The notes under the pieces were generated by a model. The model ran no database searches, was not told the DNA's origin, and worked only from the letters and a program-made list of their open reading frames with translations. From Anaerolineaceae bacterium (GTDB lineage: Bacteria > Chloroflexota > Anaerolineae > Aggregatilineales > Phototrophicaceae), in assembly GCA_002702065.1 (NCBI GenBank), contig NZXX01000001.1, positions 186,001 through 250,000 of the forward strand: a DNA stretch of 64,000 nucleotides. The letters are read 5' to 3'. Each line of letters begins with the position of its first letter. Position 1 is the first letter of the stretch. Of the stretch, positions 33,443-42,921 are shown piece by piece. The position numbers and the translations under genes were made by a program.

Positions 33443-36400
33443 GTGAAACACATGGTAAATCAGAAAAGAATGACCAGGCTTTGGATTTTGCTCCTTGCGG
33501 TGCTGACATTCGTTGTCGGAAATCAGACAGCCGTGTTGGCGCAGACCGGGGGTTCGGATCCGATTTTGCTTGTTGTAAATGATAGTGGTTCTTATAAATG
33601 GGGCCGCTATCTGGGTGAAATCCTGCAAGCAGAAGGTATCAGCAGCTATGATGTCATTAACCTGAGTCAGATGAGTACCGGTGAGCTGTCTGGCCGTAAG
33701 CTGGTTATTTTGGCCCAGACGACTTTGAATAGTACTCAGGCTACTAACCTCACCAATTATGTAAATGGCGGCGGCAATTTGATCGCGATGCGACCCGACT
33801 CGCAGATCCGGTCGTTGTTCCGGTTAGGGAGTTCAGCAGGCACCCTTACCAATGGCTATCTGGCAATCAACCCCAGCGCGACGATCAATGGGGTTGCACC
33901 CGGTGCGGGCCTGCCGTCCGCAACGCTCCAGATTCACGGCAGCGCAGACCGCTTGTCAACGCTGAGTGGCGCCGTAACCCTTGCTCAGCTTTACAGCACG
34001 GCGTCGAACGCCACCTCCTACCCGGCAGTGGTCAGCAATTCCACCGGCTCGGCAGTGGCGTTTACTTATGACCTGGCAAGTAATGTCATTCTGACACGCC
34101 AGTCGAACCCCAATAACGGCAGCGTGGATACCGACGGGGACAACGTCATCCGTACCATCGACCTGTTTCAGAATCAGGGTGGTGGCAGCCCCTGGGTCGA
34201 TCTCAATAAAGTCCACATTCCGCAGGCCGATGAACAACAGCGGCTTTTTGCGCGTCTGGTGAAGCAGGCCGTTGAAAAGACACAACCGCTGCCGCAGATG
34301 TGGTATTTCCCCAACGGCGCACTGACCATGCTGCTGCCCACGGGCGATGCCCACGCCAACCCGATCAATTACTTCAACAGCCTCTTTAGTACGGTTAATG
34401 GCGCGAATGGCGCTATCACCATCTACTTTACGGATTGGGATGGTCTGCCAGTCACCAACAGTAATGTGCAGACCTGGATCGCACAGGGGCATGAATTTGG
34501 CGTACACCCCTACGGCAATCCTCAGCCGACCAACTATACAAAGCTCTACCAGGGCTTTGTCGATTCGCTCAACTTCTTCCAGTCACGCTTCACCTCACAA
34601 CCATCCCGGACATCGCGTAATCATCAGGTAACGTGGGTTGGTTGGACCGATGCGGCGGACATCGCCGTTGCGCATGGGATGGGGCTGGACGCGAACTTTT
34701 ATCACTGGGGGGATTGGCTGCAAAAATCGGACGGAAGCTGGGCACACGGCTACATCACCGGTAGTGGTCAGGCGATGAAGTTCATCCGTCAGGATGGCAC
34801 CATTCTGCCTTACTACCAGCAGCTAACCCAACTGACGGATGAGCAATTCTTTTCGATTACTGGCGCGGGTCCTGAAGGGCTGAGCCCTCAGCAGGCAACC
34901 GATGTCGCTAAAGCGATGATCGATTCCAGCCTTGCGGGTGACTACGCCGCTATCATGACACAGTTCCATGTCGATTATTCATCCTGGGGCGAGGTTGAAC
35001 CCTGGGTAAGCGGCACGATCAATTATGCCAATAGCAAGGGCGTGCCGGTTTGGACGGCTGGCCGCTGGCTTGACTTCCTGGAGAAGCGCTACGCTACCGC
35101 CTACAACAACCTTGCGTGGAACAACTCGACAGGTGTGCTGACCTTTAACACCAGCATGAGTGGTTCGACGGGTGGCAATTTTAACTTCTCGACCATGCTG
35201 CCCCTGAATTATGGTGGCCGCAGTCTGCAATCCGTGCGCGTGGATGGCAATCCGGTCAACTACACGGTCAAAACCATTAAGGGCCAGCAGGTCGCATTCG
35301 TCAATGCCAGCGCGAACAATCATAACTTTTCGGTCACCTATTCTGGCAGTGCGTCGACGCCGACCAATACACCGGTCAACACGCCGACCAATGTCCCCAC
35401 CAATACACCGACCAGTACGCCAACGCCGGTGTCTACCAGTACACCCGTGCTGACACCAACGGTCGATACCCCGACAACGGGTACACCGCCGATTTTGCTG
35501 GTCTTGAATAACAGTGCGCCCAATCAATTTGCTCACTACCTGAGCGAAATCCTGACCGCAGAGGGCATCAACAGCTTTGCGACGGTACAGGTCAACGGGC
35601 TGTCTGCTTCTATGTTGCAGAACCGCAACCTCGTTATTTTGTCGGAAACGGCGCTTACATCCGGCCAGGCCAGCCTCATCCGTAACTACTACAATGATGG
35701 CGGTCACCTGCTGGCGATGCGTCCTGACTCGCAAATTGCTGATCTGTTTGGCCTGGGCAGCACGTCCGGAACGCTCGACAGTGCCTATATGCAGATCGTC
35801 ACAAATGCGGTGATTAATGAACAAGAGCCGGGGTCCGGCCTGCCCAGCGAGACGATGCAGTATCATGGCCCGGCGACCCAGTACGACACACTGGCTGGTG
35901 CTGTAACGCTGGCGCGGTTGTATAGCAACGCTTCTAATTCGACAAACTTCCCGGCAGTGGTTGGCACCAGCGACGGGCGTGCGGTAGCTTTCACCTATGA
36001 CCTTGCGCGCAGCGTGGTGATGACCCGGCAGGGTAATCCGGCCAACAAAGACACCGATACCGACGGTGATGGCATCGTGCGTGCCAGTGATGTGTTCACC
36101 AGCCCTGATGGCAACCACTGGGTGGACATCAACAAGATTGCTATTCCGCAGGCAGACGAGCAGCAGCGCCTGTTCGCACGGCTTGTCAAACAGGCCGTTG
36201 AAGATAGTCGCCCGCTGCCGCAGCTGTGGTACTTCCCTGGCACCGCGCGCACCATGCTCGTTGCAACCAGTGATGCGCATGCCAACCCACTGAGCTACTA
36301 TCAGAACCTGCTGAACGCTATCAACAGCAACGGTGGGTCGCTGACGATGTTCCTGTCGATTGGCGCACCGGATAATCCCACTATTCAAAGCTGGCGTGCC

Positions 36401-39400
36401 CAGGGACATGAATTTGGGATGCATCCCTTTATCTACCGTGAAGATACCTACGAACCCTATAACGTCGAGAATCTTGTTGAGGGCTTCCAGGTCGCAAACA
36501 ACTGGTTTACCAGCACCTACACCAGCCCGAAATCGCGCGTTGTGCGCAGCCATGACCTGGGCTGGCTGGGGTGGACGGATGCCGCTGAACTGGCATTGTC
36601 TTATAACCTGCACTTTAGTGTCGATCTGTTCCCTTGGGGGCCGTGGCTGCAAAAGACCAACGGCGAGTGGGCGCACGGTTACATTGATGGTACGGGCCTG
36701 CCCATGCGCATGGTAACGGAAAATGGCACGCTGCTGAACTTCTTCCGGCAGAGTCTGGCGCTGACAGATGTGCAGTTGCTGGCAATCCCCGGCTATGAAG
36801 GGTTGAATAACACGCAGGCGCTGGCTGTTTCACGCGAACTGATCGACAACAGTCAGGCGGGCGGTTACTCGGCTATTGTCTCCTTCTTCCAGGTGGATGC
36901 GGTTCAGTTCGGTACCACCCAGTGGGTTTCCGATACGCTGGCCTATGCCAACAGCCAGGGTGTTCCTGTCTGGAATGCTGATCGCTGGCTGGCGTTCAAT
37001 GAGAAACGCTATGCGACCGAATACACGAACATCCTGTGGAACGGCTCGACCAATACCCTGACGTTTGACATGCTGGCCCCCGCAAGTGGGGATAACCAGA
37101 CCACCATTCTCCCGCTGACCTACCAGGGTTTTGAACTGACAACGGTCACGGTGGATGGCAGCCCGGTTAACTTCAGTACAGAGCTGATCAAGGGTAAAGA
37201 AGAAGCATTTGTTGTGGTGGCTCCTGGCAACCACAGCTTCGTTGCCAGCTATGACGGAATACCCAGCACGCCAACCCAGACGTTGACGCCAACTGATGGA
37301 CCGTCGCCGACTTTGACGCCGACCAGTACACCGACGAACACGCCAACGAACACACCGACCAATACGCCAACCCCGGCTCCGGCTTGTTTCATGGACCAGA
37401 CGGTCGCGAACTTCCAGAGTGGCACCCTGTCCGGCGGAGCATTCATCAGCCAGCTTGGTGACGGCGCGGTATCGCTGGCCCCGGCGCTGGAAGAAACCTT
37501 TGCGAGTATGCCGAGTGGCTGGTCCGGACCGACATGGCAGAGTGGCGGCAACGTCACCGTCAGCGGTGGACAGCTGCGGGTGGATCGTGCGGCATTTGGT
37601 GCCACGACCACCTACTCAGCGGGCCGTTCGGTGGAATTTGTGGCGACATTCCAGAGCCAGCCGTGGCAGCATGGTGGTCTGGAAGAACCACTCAACTTTG
37701 AGGGGAGCTGGGCGATCTTCAGCACCTACTCCAATGGCAGCGGGATCTACACGCGCACCAGTGATGGTAACGTGACGCAGATCGCGGGCAGCTACCTGAA
37801 CGCGCCGCATCGCTACAGGATCGACTGGTCGGGTTCCAGCGTGGTGTTCTCGATTGATGGCACGGTGGTGGCAACCCATAACGTCGCCTTGCTGAACAAC
37901 ATGCGACCGCTGTTTAGTGACAACTCAAGCACGGGCAATCTGGCGGTCGATTGGGTGCGGGTGACGCCGTTCAACACTTCGGGTGTCTTCACCTCGCGCA
38001 TTTATGACGCAGGCGCGATCTCGACCTGGGGTACGGTCAGCTGGAATCGGGAACTGCCGTCGGGCACCAGCCTGAGCGTACGCGCCCGCAGCGGCAACAC
38101 CGCCAGCCCGGATGGCAGCTGGAGCAGTTATGCCAACATGACATCGGGTGCAAGCGCGGGTCTGACCGGGCGTTACATCCAGTACGACGTCACGCTTGGC
38201 ACGAGCAACAGCAGTGTTTCGCCGGCTCTGAACGACATCAGCTTTGCCTGCCAACCGGCGAACGTCGAGAATGAAGCGCCGAGCGTGTCTGTCAACAGCG
38301 CGTCGGTGACGGTCAATGAAGGTCAGACTGCACAGAACACCGGCAGCGTGAGTGACCCGGATGGCGATACAGTGAACCTGACCGCCTCCGTGGGTAATGT
38401 CGTCAACAACGGCAATGGCACCTGGTCGTGGAGCTATGCGACTACGGATGGTCCCACCCAGAGTCAGACCGTGACCATCACGGCACAGGACGGCCAGGGC
38501 GGCAACAGCCAGACGACGTTCAGCCTGACGGTCAACAATGTGGCGCCGGTTGCGACCTTCAGCAATAGCAGCGGCGTGATCAATGCCGGACAGAGTGCGG
38601 TGCTGGCGTTCAGCGCGGTATCCGACGCAAGCAGTGCGGATGTGACGGCGGGTCTGTTGTACTCGTATGACTGCACCAACAGCGGCACGTTCATTCTGTC
38701 ACAGAGCACATCGCCCACGTTCAACTGTTCGTATCCGCAGGCGGGGGTGTACACCGCACGTGGCCGGATTGAGGACAAAGACGGCGGCTTTACCGACTAT
38801 CAGGCAACGGTTGAGGTTCAGGCGGTGATCCAAACGGCGACACCGACCAACACACCAACCAATACGCCGAACTTTACACCAACCTGGACGCCGACTAACA
38901 CGCCAACCAACACCCCGACTCCGACCAACACCCCGACGAATACGCCGGTTCCGGTCTCGGCCTGTGTGGTGGACCAGACGGTTGCGAACTTCCAGAATGG
39001 CAGTATCACGGGTGGTGCATTCGTCAGCCAGGTCGGTGATGGCAGGTTGTCACTGGCCCCGGCGCTGGAAGAAACCTTTGCCAGCCTGCCGAGTGGATGG
39101 ACGAGCAGCCCCTGGGGTACAGGCGGCAGCAGCACCGTCAGCAACGGCCAGCTTGTGGTGAACGGTGCCCGCATCGGTACGGATGTCGTCTTTAACCGGC
39201 AGCGCAGCATCGAGTTCGTCGCCACATTTGCCAACGTGGCCTGGCAGCATGCTGGTCTGGTCAATGACTTCGACTTCAGCGGTGACTGGGCGATCTTCAG
39301 CACCTTCACCGGTGATGGCAATCTGCATGCACGCACCAACAACGGACAGGTGACTTCGCTGGGCAGCAGCTATCTGGGTTCGGCCCACCGCTACCGCATC

Positions 39401-40222
39401 GAGATCACGGCATCGCAGACACGGTTCTACGTCGACAATGCCCTGGTTGCTACGCACGGTTTGCCGACGATCGGCCAGAACTTGCGACCGCTTGCCAGCG
39501 ACTCCAGTGCGGACAGCGCCACGTTGCAGATTGATTGGCTGCGGCTGTCGCCGAATGCGGCCAGCGGCGTGTACACCTCGCAGGTGCGTGATGCTGGTGA
39601 CTCCGTTAGTTGGAACACCGTCAGATGGAATGGCGAGGTTCCGGCAGGGACAAGCCTGAGCGTGCGCGCACGCAGCGGTAATAGCCCGGTTCCGGATGGT
39701 AGTTGGAGCAACTATGCCAACCTGACTTCGGGTAGTGGCGCTGGCCTGGCCGGACGCTACCTCCAGTACGAGGTGACGCTGACAACCAGCGATACCGGTG
39801 TGACACCGGCCCTGCATGACATCAGCTTCGATTGCAGCACGATTGTGGGGGCCAGTGTGCAGGAGTTCGTGGATATTGCGCCGCCTGCAACCAACACGCC
39901 TGAACCGACGGCGGTCATCGTAGCATCACCGACGGCGGAATCGACGCAGCAAGTGGCGCCAACAGCCGCCGCAACATCAACCGTGGCGCCGAGCAATACG
40001 CCGGTGCCCCCGACCGCGACACTGACATCGACGGTGGCACCAACGAATACACCGGTGCCACCCACGGCGACGCTGACAGCGACACCGCTGCCGCCGCCAA
40101 CCAACACGCCAGTGCCGCCGACTGCGACGATGGTGCCGACCAACACACCGGCGCCGACGAATACACCCGTGCCCCCAACGGCGACCGCTACGGCGACGCC
40201 TGAGGAGAGCGCGGGCGAATAG
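33443..40222 (+). CDS. Giant secreted multidomain protein with duplicated modules
   Basis: A 2259-residue exported protein. A signal peptide (about 11-34, ending VLAQ) is followed by module A1 (about 39-635), a Thr/Pro linker, A2 (about 684-1270), a linker, B1 (about 1314-1605), an Ig/cadherin-like domain (about 1606-1700), a PKD-like domain (about 1701-1790), a linker, B2 (about 1840-2132) and a 120-residue Thr/Pro tail. A modules begin like a Rossmann domain (ILLVVNDSG, GGGNLIAMRPDSQI) and then have GDAHANP and HEFGVHPYG or HEFGMHPF, reminiscent of polysaccharide-deacetylase metal motifs. B modules look like laminin-G/concanavalin-type beta sandwiches. There is no sorting signal or membrane anchor at the end. 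Start is GTG 33443 (gaaggt 5 bases before) or ATG 33452. It may act on surface polysaccharide. Confidence 0.85.
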   Translation: MKHMVNQKRMTRLWILLLAVLTFVVGNQTAVLAQTGGSDPILLVVNDSGSYKWGRYLGEILQAEGISSYDVINLSQMSTGELSGRKLVILAQTTLNSTQATNLTNYVNGGGNLIAMRPDSQIRSLFRLGSSAGTLTNGYLAINPSATINGVAPGAGLPSATLQIHGSADRLSTLSGAVTLAQLYSTASNATSYPAVVSNSTGSAVAFTYDLASNVILTRQSNPNNGSVDTDGDNVIRTIDLFQNQGGGSPWVDLNKVHIPQADEQQRLFARLVKQAVEKTQPLPQMWYFPNGALTMLLPTGDAHANPINYFNSLFSTVNGANGAITIYFTDWDGLPVTNSNVQTWIAQGHEFGVHPYGNPQPTNYTKLYQGFVDSLNFFQSRFTSQPSRTSRNHQVTWVGWTDAADIAVAHGMGLDANFYHWGDWLQKSDGSWAHGYITGSGQAMKFIRQDGTILPYYQQLTQLTDEQFFSITGAGPEGLSPQQATDVAKAMIDSSLAGDYAAIMTQFHVDYSSWGEVEPWVSGTINYANSKGVPVWTAGRWLDFLEKRYATAYNNLAWNNSTGVLTFNTSMSGSTGGNFNFSTMLPLNYGGRSLQSVRVDGNPVNYTVKTIKGQQVAFVNASANNHNFSVTYSGSASTPTNTPVNTPTNVPTNTPTSTPTPVSTSTPVLTPTVDTPTTGTPPILLVLNNSAPNQFAHYLSEILTAEGINSFATVQVNGLSASMLQNRNLVILSETALTSGQASLIRNYYNDGGHLLAMRPDSQIADLFGLGSTSGTLDSAYMQIVTNAVINEQEPGSGLPSETMQYHGPATQYDTLAGAVTLARLYSNASNSTNFPAVVGTSDGRAVAFTYDLARSVVMTRQGNPANKDTDTDGDGIVRASDVFTSPDGNHWVDINKIAIPQADEQQRLFARLVKQAVEDSRPLPQLWYFPGTARTMLVATSDAHANPLSYYQNLLNAINSNGGSLTMFLSIGAPDNPTIQSWRAQGHEFGMHPFIYREDTYEPYNVENLVEGFQVANNWFTSTYTSPKSRVVRSHDLGWLGWTDAAELALSYNLHFSVDLFPWGPWLQKTNGEWAHGYIDGTGLPMRMVTENGTLLNFFRQSLALTDVQLLAIPGYEGLNNTQALAVSRELIDNSQAGGYSAIVSFFQVDAVQFGTTQWVSDTLAYANSQGVPVWNADRWLAFNEKRYATEYTNILWNGSTNTLTFDMLAPASGDNQTTILPLTYQGFELTTVTVDGSPVNFSTELIKGKEEAFVVVAPGNHSFVASYDGIPSTPTQTLTPTDGPSPTLTPTSTPTNTPTNTPTNTPTPAPACFMDQTVANFQSGTLSGGAFISQLGDGAVSLAPALEETFASMPSGWSGPTWQSGGNVTVSGGQLRVDRAAFGATTTYSAGRSVEFVATFQSQPWQHGGLEEPLNFEGSWAIFSTYSNGSGIYTRTSDGNVTQIAGSYLNAPHRYRIDWSGSSVVFSIDGTVVATHNVALLNNMRPLFSDNSSTGNLAVDWVRVTPFNTSGVFTSRIYDAGAISTWGTVSWNRELPSGTSLSVRARSGNTASPDGSWSSYANMTSGASAGLTGRYIQYDVTLGTSNSSVSPALNDISFACQPANVENEAPSVSVNSASVTVNEGQTAQNTGSVSDPDGDTVNLTASVGNVVNNGNGTWSWSYATTDGPTQSQTVTITAQDGQGGNSQTTFSLTVNNVAPVATFSNSSGVINAGQSAVLAFSAVSDASSADVTAGLLYSYDCTNSGTFILSQSTSPTFNCSYPQAGVYTARGRIEDKDGGFTDYQATVEVQAVIQTATPTNTPTNTPNFTPTWTPTNTPTNTPTPTNTPTNTPVPVSACVVDQTVANFQNGSITGGAFVSQVGDGRLSLAPALEETFASLPSGWTSSPWGTGGSSTVSNGQLVVNGARIGTDVVFNRQRSIEFVATFANVAWQHAGLVNDFDFSGDWAIFSTFTGDGNLHARTNNGQVTSLGSSYLGSAHRYRIEITASQTRFYVDNALVATHGLPTIGQNLRPLASDSSADSATLQIDWLRLSPNAASGVYTSQVRDAGDSVSWNTVRWNGEVPAGTSLSVRARSGNSPVPDGSWSNYANLTSGSGAGLAGRYLQYEVTLTTSDTGVTPALHDISFDCSTIVGASVQEFVDIAPPATNTPEPTAVIVASPTAESTQQVAPTAAATSTVAPSNTPVPPTATLTSTVAPTNTPVPPTATLTATPLPPPTNTPVPPTATMVPTNTPAPTNTPVPPTATATATPEESAGE
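38826..38957 (+). repeat. Thr-Pro-Asn linker-coding tandem repeat
   Basis: Short imperfect repeats of ccgaccaacac encode TPTNTPTNTP-type linkers between modules. Similar stretches occur in this gene at about 35350-35490, 37261-37383 and 39880-40219, and in the rodZ-like gene at 50638-50885. They are coding, not a CRISPR array. Confidence 0.8.
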
Positions 40223-40271
40223 CCGGGCTGATCGAAACCCCGGCTGCGCGTCAGTCAATCAATTCAAACCG

Positions 40272-40299
40272 GGAGAGGCCGCAAGGCTTCTCCTTTTTT
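40272..40299 (+). terminator. Intrinsic terminator of the giant gene
   Basis: A 9-bp stem (ggagaggcc with ggcttctcc, one G-T pair) with a GCAA tetraloop is followed by six Ts. Confidence 0.85.
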
Positions 40300-40450
40300 G
40301 TTTCATGGCAGCCGGTGATGCGTGTCGTCTGTTGGTTGAAGCATAGATATCAAATATGCAGGTAGTTCAACTGACCATTACCAGCAGCGAACGTATCTGG
40401 CTAGATAATTGGTGACATGCGTCCCTCAGGGCGAAGAACGATTTTTGAAG

Positions 40451-40473
40451 TCCCTCTCCATGAGGGAGAGGGA
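40451..40473. repeat. Hairpin repeat unit, tccctctcc/ggagaggga
   Basis: A perfect 9-bp inverted repeat around atgag, followed by tatagggtgaggg. Units of this style occur dispersed in many bacterial genomes. No second full copy was seen in this window. Confidence 0.5.
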
Positions 40474-40764
40474 TATAGGGTGAGGGCGAGAGCAGATCTT
40501 GCAAGAAAACCGAAATGTCAACACACCCTGGCAAAAGACCTGAGCCTTACTCAAGCAGGCGGCTTGGCTCCTATGAGTGCTTTCTGGTATTAGCTCATCT
40601 GTAGAAATTACAGCAGGTTGTGTCTGTCCGGTTCGCACATGGCCTTGCTTCTGACGGGAGGTATAGGCATGACGGATGTACTTGGCTTCAGATGCGGCAG
40701 AGGGCAGTAAACCGTCATTACTCACGGGTTTGGATAGGGATACGCGTGGCTGCTATGCCGGGGG

Positions 40765-40798
40765 AAAAGAAAACGGGCCTGACGGTGTATCAGACCCG
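40765..40798 (-). terminator. Intrinsic terminator of the diacetamido-sugar operon
   Basis: On the minus strand cgggtctga pairs with tcaggcccg (9 bp with one wobble, arms 40790-40798 and 40774-40782) and is followed by ttttctttt. It ends the five-gene operon starting at 45362. Confidence 0.8.
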
Positions 40799-40819
40799 AT
40801 ATACGGAGATAAATTCGGT

Positions 40820-41914
40820 TTAGGCAGTGACTGCTGCCTTCTGGAGTGCGGTCTCCAGCACGTCGATCATGCGGTCGCTGACGCCTTCCGCACCGTAGAA
40901 GTCCGGATGTTCGGCAGGTGTATCACCCCGCGCTGCCTGAATGGCCGCCAGGAAAGCCGCTGGTTCCGGCTCGCACAGGCGATTCCACCCGGCTTCAACC
41001 GTCTCGATCCATTCTGTGGTATCGCGTACGGTGATCGTGGGCCTGCGCAGCATATAGGCCTCTTTTTGCAGGCCGCCGCTGTCCGTAATCACAATTTCAC
41101 AGGCATCCAGCGCCGCAATCAGGTCTAGGAAACCAAGCGGCTCGACGGTGCGCACGTTGTCGTTAAACGCCAGGCCAAAGGTATCCAGCATCTTGCGCAG
41201 CCGCGGGTGTACGGGCAGCAGGACGGGGATTTCAGCCGCGCCGAAGGAGTCCACAATCTGCCGCAAGCGGGTTTCGCTGTCGGTGTTGGAGGCGCGGTGA
41301 ATCGTCGCCAGGGCAAAGGCCTCGCCTGCTTGCAGGCCTGCGCTTTCGAGCAGGGCCGCCTGACGTTCGCGGGCACGGGGGACGATCCCCAGCACAACAT
41401 CCGTGCGTACATCGCCCACGTTATACACGCCGCTGGTAACGCCTTCATTTTTCAGGTTGTTGACAGCCACATTCGTCGGCGAGAACAGGATATTGCTGAT
41501 GTGATCGGTCAGGACGCGGTTGATTTCTTCCGGCATATTGCGGTCAAAACTGCGCAAACCGGCTTCGACATGCACAATCGGCATATGGAGCTTGGCTGCT
41601 GTCAGCGCCCCGGCGATAGTCGAATTGGTATCCCCATACACGACGACAAAGTCCGGCTTTTCGCGCAGCATCACCGGTTCCAGCGCGATCATCATCTGGC
41701 CGGTTTGCTCGGCATGCGTGCCGCCGCCCACGCCCAGGCTGATCTCTGGTTCGGGCAGGTCAAGCTCGCGGAAAAAAACGCGGGACATATTATCGTCGTA
41801 GTGCTGGCCGGTGTTGACCAGGATTTCCTGGTGACCCCGCCGACGCAAGGATCGGGTCAGCGGGGCAATCTGGATGAATTCGGGGCGTGTGCCCACGACA
41901 GTCATGACTTTCAT
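40820..41914 (-). CDS. wecB: UDP-N-acetylglucosamine 2-epimerase family (WecB/WbpI-like)
   Basis: A 364-residue non-hydrolysing epimerase with VVGTRPEFIQIAPL at the start, VNTGQHYD, VVYGDTNSTIAGAL, HVEAGLRSFDRNMPEEINR and ITDSGGLQKEAYML, all diagnostic. In general it interconverts UDP-GlcNAc and UDP-ManNAc. Here it follows an aminotransferase, acyltransferase and dehydrogenase, so the substrate is more likely UDP-2,3-diacetamido-glucuronate, as for WbpI. Its ATG overlaps the previous stop (TGATG). Confidence 0.93.
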   Translation of the reverse strand: MKVMTVVGTRPEFIQIAPLTRSLRRRGHQEILVNTGQHYDDNMSRVFFRELDLPEPEISLGVGGGTHAEQTGQMMIALEPVMLREKPDFVVVYGDTNSTIAGALTAAKLHMPIVHVEAGLRSFDRNMPEEINRVLTDHISNILFSPTNVAVNNLKNEGVTSGVYNVGDVRTDVVLGIVPRARERQAALLESAGLQAGEAFALATIHRASNTDSETRLRQIVDSFGAAEIPVLLPVHPRLRKMLDTFGLAFNDNVRTVEPLGFLDLIAALDACEIVITDSGGLQKEAYMLRRPTITVRDTTEWIETVEAGWNRLCEPEPAAFLAAIQAARGDTPAEHPDFYGAEGVSDRMIDVLETALQKAAVTA

Positions 41915-42921
41915 CAGGCAAGCACACGCTCTTGTTCAATAACCTCAGCATACTGGCCGGATTTCACGAAATCGAGGGCAATACGCAGGGTTTCCATGCC
42001 TTCATAGCCGGACACCGTTGGTTCGCGACCGTCGCGCACGGCGCTGACGAAGTCGTTGATTTCGGCGGCCAGTGGTTCGTGACGCTGGATGCGGATGCCG
42101 AGGATGTTGCCCTCGTTGACGCCGCGCAGCACACTGAGCGTGTCCCATTGGCTGGGCGCGGTTTCGTTCTCGTAGAAGAACAACTCCTGTGAGAGCAGGT
42201 CGCAGCTAAACATACCGCGTGCGCCGGTAATGGTCAGCATACGCACTTTCTTGGGCGTAATCCAGTTGACATCGAGCACGCCCACGGTTTCACCGTCGAA
42301 CCGCATCACGCCATTGAACATGTCTTCGCGGTCAGAGTTAATGGAACTGGCAGTCTCGCCGTAAACGCGTGTAATGGGCCGGTCGATCAGATACCGCATC
42401 AGATCAATATCGTGCGAGGCCAGGTCGATCACGACGCCCGCATCGCGAATGCGCACTGGATAGGGGCTGAGGCGCTGGGCATGGATGTTGTACACACGCC
42501 CGGCCATGCCTTCTTTCAGGCGGCGGCGCAGTTCGATGATGGCCGGGTTAAAACGTTCGATATGCCCAACCGCCAGGGTGACGCCATTGCGCTGTGCCAT
42601 CTCGACCAGTTCATGCGCTTCTTCCAGAGTCGGGGCAATCGGCTTTTCGATCAGCAGGTTTACGCCCCGGTCGATCAAATCCATACCGACTTTGTAGTGC
42701 TTGTCGGTTGGCACCGCCAGTGTCACCAGATCGGGTTTACACTCGTCCAGCATCTTCTGGTAGTCCGTGTAAAAGGGCACATTGAAGACCGAGCCAACAC
42801 GTGCTGCCGTATCCTTATCATGATCGCTGACGCCGACCAGCTCGACACCGTTCACCTCACGGTAAACACGGACGTGATTGCGGCCCATGCTACCGACGCC
42901 AATGACTGCAGCTTTTAACAT
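41914..42921 (-). CDS. Gfo/Idh/MocA family dehydrogenase (WlbA/WbpB-like)
   Basis: A 335-residue NAD-dependent sugar dehydrogenase. It has the Rossmann motif AVIGVGSMGRNH at 5-16, a VTLAVPTDKHYKVGMDLIDRG segment and LIEKPIAPTLEEA with the conserved EKP lysine. A catalytic-type Asp-His lies in LASHDIDLMRYL. In WbpB/WlbA the 3-hydroxyl of a UDP-GlcNAc-uronate is oxidised to a ketone. It overlaps the aminotransferase gene by 7 bases and is coupled to the epimerase gene. Confidence 0.9.
   Translation of the reverse strand: MLKAAVIGVGSMGRNHVRVYREVNGVELVGVSDHDKDTAARVGSVFNVPFYTDYQKMLDECKPDLVTLAVPTDKHYKVGMDLIDRGVNLLIEKPIAPTLEEAHELVEMAQRNGVTLAVGHIERFNPAIIELRRRLKEGMAGRVYNIHAQRLSPYPVRIRDAGVVIDLASHDIDLMRYLIDRPITRVYGETASSINSDREDMFNGVMRFDGETVGVLDVNWITPKKVRMLTITGARGMFSCDLLSQELFFYENETAPSQWDTLSVLRGVNEGNILGIRIQRHEPLAAEINDFVSAVRDGREPTVSGYEGMETLRIALDFVKSGQYAEVIEQERVLA

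Larger units (their letters stand above)
40223..40819. other. 597-base gap: two terminators, a hairpin repeat, no clear gene
   Basis: The gap between the giant gene and the epimerase gene contains a terminator for each, a 9-bp hairpin repeat at 40451-40473 and a 13-codon open frame at 40669-40710 (MTDVLGFRCGRGQ) that has a strong gggagg ribosome site. Nothing else resembling a gene or RNA was recognised. Confidence 0.6.

Noticed and set aside
34979..36676. 565-codon minus-strand frame inside the giant gene
   Set aside because: It is a shadow of the real plus-strand frame: no coherent motifs, odd composition rich in Arg/His/Gln, and it runs across conserved modules of the giant protein.
38826..38957. 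Regular short repeats that could suggest a CRISPR array
   Set aside because: The period is too short, there are no unique spacers, and the frame encodes Thr-Pro-Asn linkers within a long gene.
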